NCBI GenBank assembly: GCA_002491565.1
Contig: DKWE01000112.1
Span: forward strand, 34,962-54,522
Source: Lachnospiraceae bacterium UBA7160
GTDB taxonomy: Bacteria > Bacillota > Clostridia > Lachnospirales > Lachnospiraceae
Direction: 5' to 3'
DNA: 19,561 nucleotides
A program made the position numbers and the translations under genes. Positions 14,976 through 19,561 of this stretch are shown piece after piece. Numbering within the stretch: the first letter of the stretch is position 1; each line of letters begins with the position of its first letter. Under the pieces are notes generated by a model. That model saw nothing but the letters and a program-made list of their open reading frames with translations, did not search any database and was not told the origin of the DNA.

Positions 14976-16565
14976 TCATACCACCATCTTTTCAATCACA
15001 CAGGTATGCTTCTTATCTTTGCCATAGTTGACGCCGACCAGCAGCAGATTCCCCCGGTAATCCTCCAGCGCCTTCACATAATGCTTCCGCTTGATCTGAT
15101 CGATCGCTCCCTGCGCATTTTTATCTTTTTTCAGCTCAATCACCACTGCCGGCTTATCCGCGTGCAGTCTGCGCGGGATCAGACAGATGTCTGCAAAGCC
15201 TTTTCCCGTGGGAAGTTCGCGGATGATCGTGTAGTATTCCTTTGCAAAATAGAATGCCAGATTGATCGTGCAGCTTAAGGAATTCTCATCGTTGTACTGC
15301 AGGATAGAAATCTCCTCGTGCGCCCGGTCGATGCCCTTCGCCACCGCATCGTTATCCATATCCCACAGGCTCTGCAAAAGCCTGCGGGATGCCTCCACAG
15401 AGCGGATCACCTCACCCCAGTCCATGGTGCTAATGGCGTTTACATACTCCTGCGCCACTTCCCTGTTCGGGATAGAGACTGTGCATCGCTCGGAATCGTA
15501 GGTCAGGTATCCCAGATGTACCAGCAGCGTAAGCACGTCATCCTTACTCGCAAACGTCGTCATATCATTCGTAAAGGTTCCGGTGTTGATTTCCACACAC
15601 CCGCCTGCCACCATCCTGACCACAGCGTCCTTCAGACCGTCCAGGTTCATCTGAATATAGACCTTTAACGCCTCATAAGTCTCTGTCTGGTTCCAGTACG
15701 TGCCAAACTTGTGGCGCAGCATGGACTCCACCACAGATTTCGGGCTATACATCGCATAGTGCGTATCTCCATCCATGCTATGCGTCACAAGCTCGTATCC
15801 GTCATACCATGCCTGCGCTTCCTCAAAGCTCATCCGGTAGGTTTCACACAGGCTGCGCACCTCATCCTCTGTAAAACCGAAGAACTCCGCCAGATTGCCC
15901 GGATCCGTCATCGAATACTCCATGAACATATTGAGCGCAGAATGCGTACCATACTTCTTGATGGGCAGGATGCCCGTCATGTACGCCAACGCCACATAGT
16001 CCTGATCCTTCAGCCACGCGCGAAGAAAATCCAGATACTTCTTCTGTGCAGCTGTATCGTGTGCGTATTCGCGGAACAGGCAATCCCATTCGTCAATCAG
16101 GACTACAAAGGGACGCTTTGTCACAGCATACACATCCATCATCACCTGACTAAAGTCCTCTTCGTCCCGAAAACGGACATCTTCATTTGCATCAAGCAAA
16201 TCATAAATGATAAATTTTTTTAACCGCGCCAGCATAGCGTCCACGGAATCTGTAGCGCTCAAAAACACCTGCATGTTGATCTTAATCACATCATATTTAT
16301 TCAAATGCTTCCTATAAGATTCTGCAGAAGCAATCTTCAGATTCTCAAACAGGGCTGACGTATCTTCTCCGCATCCGTAGTACGCTGACAGCATATCTGC
16401 TGCCATAGACTTTCCAAACCGACGCGGGCGGCTGACGCAGATGAATTTCTGCTCCGTGCGGACACACTCATTTACCCGCGCAATCAGCAGGGTTTTATCC
16501 ACATAGATCTTGGATCTGAGTCCCGTCTGAAATCGTTCGCTGCCTGGATTCAAATAGCTGCCCAT
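14976..16565 (-). CDS. AAA-ATPase-like / PD-(D/E)XK nuclease-like protein (AAA-ATPase_like + PDDEXK_9 architecture)
   Basis: 529 residues. The N-terminal AAA-like domain has the modified Walker A SRPRRFGKSMAAD (45-57) and Walker B FVVLIDEWD (153-161). The C-terminal part has the core FADICL...VVIELKK (D459, E477, K479), the PD-(D/E)XK active-site pattern. Such proteins are present in many copies in Lachnospiraceae and Bacteroides; their role is unproven and may concern mobile DNA or defence. The ribosome site GGAGGTGAGG precedes the ATG. It stands alone with its own terminator. Both enzymatic motifs look intact. An apparent remnant of a similar type of gene occurs at 4836, and a broken gene lies directly upstream. 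Confidence 0.9.
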   Translation of the reverse strand: MGSYLNPGSERFQTGLRSKIYVDKTLLIARVNECVRTEQKFICVSRPRRFGKSMAADMLSAYYGCGEDTSALFENLKIASAESYRKHLNKYDVIKINMQVFLSATDSVDAMLARLKKFIIYDLLDANEDVRFRDEEDFSQVMMDVYAVTKRPFVVLIDEWDCLFREYAHDTAAQKKYLDFLRAWLKDQDYVALAYMTGILPIKKYGTHSALNMFMEYSMTDPGNLAEFFGFTEDEVRSLCETYRMSFEEAQAWYDGYELVTHSMDGDTHYAMYSPKSVVESMLRHKFGTYWNQTETYEALKVYIQMNLDGLKDAVVRMVAGGCVEINTGTFTNDMTTFASKDDVLTLLVHLGYLTYDSERCTVSIPNREVAQEYVNAISTMDWGEVIRSVEASRRLLQSLWDMDNDAVAKGIDRAHEEISILQYNDENSLSCTINLAFYFAKEYYTIIRELPTGKGFADICLIPRRLHADKPAVVIELKKDKNAQGAIDQIKRKHYVKALEDYRGNLLLVGVNYGKDKKHTCVIEKMVV

Positions 16566-16677
16566 CGTTCCTCACCTCCGAATTCTGAGTCTTCATTCCA
16601 TATACTCTGATCTGCCTGTCGTAGTCCAGGCCTATGTTTTGTCATCTGTGCCTGATTCTGGAAGTCCTGATCATTCA

Positions 16678-16993
16678 TAGCGCGCGTTATCTTCAAACCG
16701 TCCGTCAGCATGCAGCGCATTTACCAGTTGACGAATGTCTTCGCGCTCCTTTTTCAGTTGCGTCCTTCTTCGCGTCCTTCTTCACGCCCCAGCCTTATTT
16801 TGATAATCAGCTGTTTCAGGTCCATATCCATCTGGGAACGCTTCTCTATGTCAGACTCCCGATTCAGGCGGGCGCTCTTCCTTTCTTCATTATAGCGATG
16901 GACAGCTGTATTTGCAACTGTAAATTCGGAAACCTGCACGCAGCGATTTAAACGGAATTTTCGTGCATTCTGCACGAAAACTTCTACGTTCAC
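16678..16993 (-). pseudogene. Frameshifted remnant, C-terminal tail resembling Rpn-family (PD-(D/E)XK) proteins
   Basis: The minus-strand frame from 16993 ends KQLIIKIRLGREEGREEGRN then TGA at 16754. Directly after, in another frame, the sequence continues QLKKEREDIRQLVNALHADG and then RFEDNARYE before a stop near 16680. A charged GREEGREEG run followed by a KKEREDI-type helix and a final LVNALHxDGR is how many Lachnospiraceae Rpn-family proteins end (recalled pattern). One small indel would join the two pieces. The upstream part runs into the palindromic repeats and has no nuclease domain, so the gene is truncated as well. It may be a chance frame. Confidence 0.4.
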
Positions 16994-17033
16994 TCCGGTC
17001 GCGCTAACCGAACGTCCACTGGACGTTCAGCGC
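16958..17033. repeat. Dyad-rich intergenic repeat block (REP-like)
   Basis: Two strong inverted repeats in tandem. The first is TTTTCGTGCA (16958-16967) / TGCACGAAAA (16971-16980) with a 3-nt loop. The second is GCGCT (17001-17005), GAACGTCCA (17010-17018) / TGGACGTTC (17020-17028), AGCGC (17029-17033), with a 4-base bulge on one side. They resemble dispersed palindromic elements of Lachnospiraceae genomes; copy number cannot be judged here. Confidence 0.65.
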
Positions 17034-17086
17034 CCTTGCGGAACAGTGGATGCGTGAACGGTAACGAAACGGCATCTATTCCACGC

Positions 17087-17133
17087 AAAAAGACACACGG
17101 CAGCAGGTTTGTATGATACCTGTCACCGTGTGT
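17087..17133 (-). terminator. Rho-independent terminator of the anchored repeat protein gene
   Basis: On the minus strand ACACACGG (17133-17126) pairs with CCGTGTGT (17100-17093), and inside it CAGGT pairs with ACCTG across a small internal loop. C and five T follow (17091-17087). It starts 16 nt after the stop. Confidence 0.85.
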
Positions 17134-17149
17134 AAGTCCATCCGAAGCT

Positions 17150-18175
17150 TCAATTATCCGTTCGTTTCTTTCCCAGGCCCAGAAGAAGGATGCTTCCTCC
17201 CGCCAGGAGCATAGCGAAAAGCCAGCTTGCGATAGGCGAATCATCGCCTGTCTGCGCAGCGGTTCCCTGTGCCTGATTGCCGGACTCTTCCGGCTTTGAT
17301 GTCTCGGCAGGTTTCTTTTCGGATTCTGTTCCTGGCTGTTCTGTGTCTGTGCCAGGCTGCTCCGTTTCTGTTACCGGCTGTTCTGTCTCCGTACCCGGTT
17401 GCTCCGTTTCGGTGCCTGGCTGCTCTGTCTCCGTTCCAGGCTGCTCCGTTTCTGTTACCGGCTGTTCTGTCTCCGTTCCAGGCTGCTCCGTTTCTGTTAC
17501 TGGCTGTTCTGTCTCCGTACCCGGTTGCTCCGTCTCATCTCCGCCCGGCCCCGGCTGCTCTGTCTCGTCTCCGCCCGGTCCCGGCTGCTCTGTCTCGTCT
17601 CCGCCCGGCCCCGGCTGCTCTGTCTCGTCTCCGCCTGATCCTGCCTTCGCCGCAGCGAAATAACAGCTGTCCGAAAGCGTCAGCGTCCACACCCCGTCCT
17701 CCGCTACATCTGCAACCTTCACCGGCTTCTCACCGTCTCCGGTAAAAGAATATAAAGCAATATCCTCATATCCGTCCGGCGCTGTGACTGTCAGCGTTAC
17801 TGGAGAAGACGGTGTAACTTCCTTTCCATCCTTATAAAATAAGACGTAAAATGCATACACTTTTTTCCCGTACTCTCCCATTACCCCGGTCACATAGGAC
17901 ATAGCCTGTGCATCCTCCTCTGTAACCAGAATCACAGAAGCTTTGACATCTGCATCCGCCTCACCAGACTCCTGCACTGTTACTACCGTCCCGTCAGGCA
18001 AGCGGACAGGAACTGCATCTCCGAGCGCGGTACTATTCTCCTGATCTTCTTCCGTATACTTCACCTGCACATCAATCTGTGCCTTTACGATTATCTCTGC
18101 CGTCTGGGCGGACGCAGGGACAGACAGTGACAAGGCCGCGCATGTGCAAAGCAGGGTAAACATCCTTTTTCTCAT
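17150..18175 (-). CDS. Cell-wall-anchored repeat protein with TGDD-type sorting signal
   Basis: 341 residues. The signal peptide (MRKRMFTLLCTCAALSLSVPASAQ, about 1-24) is followed by an unrecognised domain (25-178), four GPGGDETEQP units and then about nine TETEQP(G/V) units (180-284), a polar stretch, the motif QTGDDSP (308-314), a hydrophobic segment (about 317-334) and a KKRTDN tail. This ending is a sortase sorting signal of the relaxed xQTGD type found in Clostridia. The product should be attached to the cell wall, with the Pro/Glu/Thr repeats as a stalk. No sortase gene is in the window. The start at 18175 follows GGAGG; ATG 18187 overlaps that site. Last gene of the three-gene export cluster, 196 nt after its neighbour. 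Confidence 0.88.
   Translation of the reverse strand: MRKRMFTLLCTCAALSLSVPASAQTAEIIVKAQIDVQVKYTEEDQENSTALGDAVPVRLPDGTVVTVQESGEADADVKASVILVTEEDAQAMSYVTGVMGEYGKKVYAFYVLFYKDGKEVTPSSPVTLTVTAPDGYEDIALYSFTGDGEKPVKVADVAEDGVWTLTLSDSCYFAAAKAGSGGDETEQPGPGGDETEQPGPGGDETEQPGPGGDETEQPGTETEQPVTETEQPGTETEQPVTETEQPGTETEQPGTETEQPGTETEQPVTETEQPGTDTEQPGTESEKKPAETSKPEESGNQAQGTAAQTGDDSPIASWLFAMLLAGGSILLLGLGKKRTDN
17324..17638 (-). repeat. In-frame tandem repeats (30-bp and 21-bp units)
   Basis: Four near-identical 30-bp units (encoding GPGGDETEQP) at about 17519-17638 are followed by 21-bp units (encoding TETEQPG or TETEQPV) to 17324. The G/V alternation (17330-17520) suggests amplification of a paired unit. Repeat length may vary between strains. 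Confidence 0.9.
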
Positions 18176-18187
18176 CTCAACCTCCAT

Positions 18188-18371
18188 TCAGCCTCATTTA
18201 CCGTATCCGCTGCTTTCTGCCTGAAGCAGCCCACCGGTCTCTTAACTCGTATACCATCCAAAAGCTCTAACCGGTATTTCGGCCGAATCCTGCCAATATG
18301 CCATCTGGAGTCTGAATGATATTCTATCCGATATCCTGCCGGTATCCGATCCCATATGCCATCCTGGCATT
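18188..18371. other. Intercistronic region with hairpin and degenerate repeats
   Basis: 184 bases with no gene of its own. A perfect 7-bp hairpin GCTGCTT/AAGCAGC (18209-18230, 8-nt loop) lies before the anchored protein gene, without a U tract. Minus-strand stretches such as GATGGCATATGGGATCGG and GATGGCATATTGGCAGG recur imperfectly (18288-18360). Confidence 0.45.
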
Positions 18372-18929
18372 CTAACTGGCGCTTCCGGCAAGCACTGTGC
18401 GGAGCGTGGCTGCACCCGCGCTGTGATAAGTCCCCGGCTCATAGGCCATGAGCTTTAACTGCACCTCCATGTCCGTTTCCGGAACGACCAGCAGAGGTAC
18501 TTCCTTTACATATTCACCTGGCTTCAGCAGCCCACTCTCGCCGAAAAGCTTCCCTTCCTCATCCAGTATCCGTACTTTCAACCAAACCTGATTGGCTGCA
18601 GGATTCGTCAGATATAAGACTGCTCTTCGACCCGCAACCACCGGTGAACCACAGACCGCAGCATGATACACCTGCACATCCAGCTGGCTGTAACCCAGCC
18701 GCTCCAGTTCCTCTGATGCCTCCGGCTCGCCCTGCTGCGCCGCCTCCTCAAAAGGGGGAGGAACAAAGCCAGTGTTACCCTGCCCCGCATTACGCGTCAG
18801 CGCCCATATCATGACGAGAATCGCTGCAAGGCAGAGGCAAACAAGCAGCGCCAGCAGCCTTTTGTCCTGCATGCTCCCTGCCCGGCTGTCCGTCAGAACC
18901 TCAGCTTTCTTTCCTTCTTCCGGTCCCAC
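18372..18929 (-). CDS. Membrane-anchored extracytoplasmic protein of unknown function
   Basis: 185 residues. A short polar N-terminus, one membrane helix (about 24-46, LLALLVCLCLAAILVMIWAL), then an external part with a Pro/Glu-rich spacer (50-75) and a beta-rich domain (about 80-185) with LYLTNPAANQVWLKVRILDE and LLKPGEYVKEVPLLV. This domain reads like a small immunoglobulin-like fold common in clostridial export clusters; I do not know a function. The start is taken as GTG at 18929 with AAGGGGAAGGA upstream; ATG at 18872 (MQDKRLL) is the alternative and would leave the helix intact. It lies 34 nt after the secreted protein gene and probably shares its transcript. Confidence 0.75.
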   Translation of the reverse strand: MGPEEGKKAEVLTDSRAGSMQDKRLLALLVCLCLAAILVMIWALTRNAGQGNTGFVPPPFEEAAQQGEPEASEELERLGYSQLDVQVYHAAVCGSPVVAGRRAVLYLTNPAANQVWLKVRILDEEGKLFGESGLLKPGEYVKEVPLLVVPETDMEVQLKLMAYEPGTYHSAGAATLRTVLAGSAS

Positions 18930-18963
18930 AGTTCCTTCCCCTTTCCCCTGCTACTGTTTCACT

Positions 18964-19497
18964 TTATTTTACGGTTACAGTGATCTGGCCGATGGTTGTA
19001 AAACTCGATACTGTATCTGCCAGTACTCCGCTCAAAGTGAATTCCGTCACATCCGTCGGAGCCGCCGTGATATCGGTTCCCACCGCCGTCGCCAGTTCCA
19101 TAGACTGCTTGCTGAAAGAGCCTCTCAGATCCTGGTATGCCGCTGCGGGGGAGAAATCAAAATCAACCGTAACAGCAGCATTGGAATGATTTGTCACGGT
19201 CAGCGTGTTGTCGCTGCCGGTCCAGGTCGCCTCGCCCCCGCTCACTGTGTACTCGTGTGTGTTCGGGTTCCATACCCTGGAGCCTGACGCATTGTAGGTG
19301 AACTGCATCGCGCCCCACTCCACGTCTACCTTATAAACCGTCTCTGTCGTCTCGCTGCCTGCATATCTTGCCTCCACGTCGATTTTGCTTTCTGTCGTTA
19401 CCGATTCTACCGTTGCATTGCCTGCAAATGTGGTCAACGGAAGCGCCGCCGCAAGCATCGCGGCTGCTGCAAATGTGATTCCTGTTTTTCTGTTCAT
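18964..19497 (-). CDS. Secreted beta-rich protein of unknown function
   Basis: 177 residues. A signal peptide MNRKTGITFAAAAMLAAALP ends near TFAGNA (about residue 26). The mature part (about 150 residues) is rich in Thr, Val and Ser with no cysteine, and contains WGAMQFTYNASG, VWNPNTHEYT and TLTVTNHSNAAVTVDFDFS. This WGxMxFTY ... VTNHSN pattern recurs in secreted proteins of Clostridia encoded with anchored surface proteins (recalled, not searched) and looks like a beta-sandwich subunit, perhaps of a fibre, comparable to camelysin/TasA-type proteins only in size and setting. The start at 19497 rather than 19503 is set by GGAGGA spacing. First gene of the cluster within the window. Confidence 0.82.
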   Translation of the reverse strand: MNRKTGITFAAAAMLAAALPLTTFAGNATVESVTTESKIDVEARYAGSETTETVYKVDVEWGAMQFTYNASGSRVWNPNTHEYTVSGGEATWTGSDNTLTVTNHSNAAVTVDFDFSPAAAYQDLRGSFSKQSMELATAVGTDITAAPTDVTEFTLSGVLADTVSSFTTIGQITVTVK

Positions 19498-19540
19498 CTT
19501 CATTCCTCCTGGTTTTCGAGCTTGTTTTTCTGTTCATCTT
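19483..19540. repeat. 18-bp direct repeat over the gene start
   Basis: TGTTTTTCTGTTCATCTT occurs at 19483-19500 and again at 19523-19540, 40 bp apart. It duplicates the start codon region (KMNRKT-coding bases) upstream of the true ribosome binding site. The outer copy is out of frame with the gene and has no good ribosome site. Confidence 0.85.
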
Positions 19541-19561
19541 TTATTCCCGCGAGCAACGAGC

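Larger units (their letters stand above)
16566..17149. other. Repeat-rich stretch without intact gene
   Basis: 584 bases between the AAA ATPase start and the anchored repeat protein stop. It holds a frameshifted gene remnant (16678-16993, minus), two strong inverted repeats (16958-17033) and the terminator of the gene at 17150. The open frames across the repeats translate the palindromes and end in peptides such as GAERPVDVRLARPE, typical of spurious calls on such repeats. Confidence 0.6.

Noticed and set aside
16550..16678. 42-codon minus-strand ORF overlapping the AAA ATPase start
   Set aside because: No ribosome site, and it overlaps the better supported start. It may only be part of the decayed upstream gene.
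16990..17244. 84-codon minus-strand ORF ending GAERPVDVRLARPE
   Set aside because: It runs through the terminator and palindromic repeats and overlaps the anchored protein gene, so it is a repeat-derived artefact.
17324..17638. Possible CRISPR array
   Set aside because: The repeats are contiguous, in frame and without spacers; they are coding tandem repeats.
17269..17745. Plus-strand repeat proteins opposite the anchored protein
   Set aside because: They are translations of the complementary strand of the TETEQP repeats, without a signal peptide or ribosome site.
18242..18442. 66-codon minus-strand ORF in the gap after the membrane protein
   Set aside because: It overlaps the end of the membrane protein gene in another frame, has no ribosome site, and follows the degenerate GGCATAT repeats.

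Overview
The window looks like a chromosomal stretch from a gut Clostridia member, most likely Lachnospiraceae. This rests on the mix of genes: short paired chromate transporters, a PD-(D/E)XK-linked AAA ATPase, a TGDD-type surface anchor signal, a clostridial-style xanthine dehydrogenase set and strong AGGAGG-type ribosome binding sites. The assignment is an inference from gene content; no marker gene is present.

Layout. A partial tRNA-Pro (CGG) with its terminator opens the window on the plus strand. Two overlapping half-size chromate transporters follow on the minus strand (215-1311), then a secreted TlpA-like thioredoxin (1611-2726, minus). That gene is divergent from an OmpR-type response regulator and its histidine kinase (2930-4734, plus). 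A short dead gene start (4836-4880) marks a probable junction. Everything after that is on the minus strand: an ascorbate-family PTS transporter (EIIA-EIIC-EIIB, 7047-4875); an uronate pair, the KduD-type dehydrogenase and a DhuI-type isomerase (9188-7606); xanthine phosphoribosyltransferase (9964-9386); and a molybdenum hydroxylase operon (FAD/2Fe-2S fusion, molybdenum subunit, MocA-like cytidylyltransferase, 14812-10088). These are followed by a multicopy-type AAA ATPase/PD-(D/E)XK protein (16565-14976), a repeat-rich gene-poor gap with a broken gene (16566-17149), and a three-gene cluster of secreted or membrane-anchored proteins (19497-17150) that runs to the window edge.

How the parts work together. 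The hydroxylase, its cofactor enzyme and Xpt form a purine module: oxidation of purines at a molybdenum centre next to xanthine salvage into XMP. KduD and the DhuI-like isomerase are two consecutive steps in breakdown of unsaturated uronates from glycosaminoglycans or pectin. The adjacent PTS could bring in a related sugar acid, but its substrate is not shown by the sequence. The two-component system may control the divergent thioredoxin gene. The terminal cluster looks like a cell-envelope export set (secreted beta-rich protein, membrane-anchored protein, sortase-type anchored repeat protein) of unknown role and is the best candidate for something undescribed. The next most unusual items are the inverted FAD-then-FeS domain order with a cysteine-rich linker and the dyad-rich repeat block near 17000.
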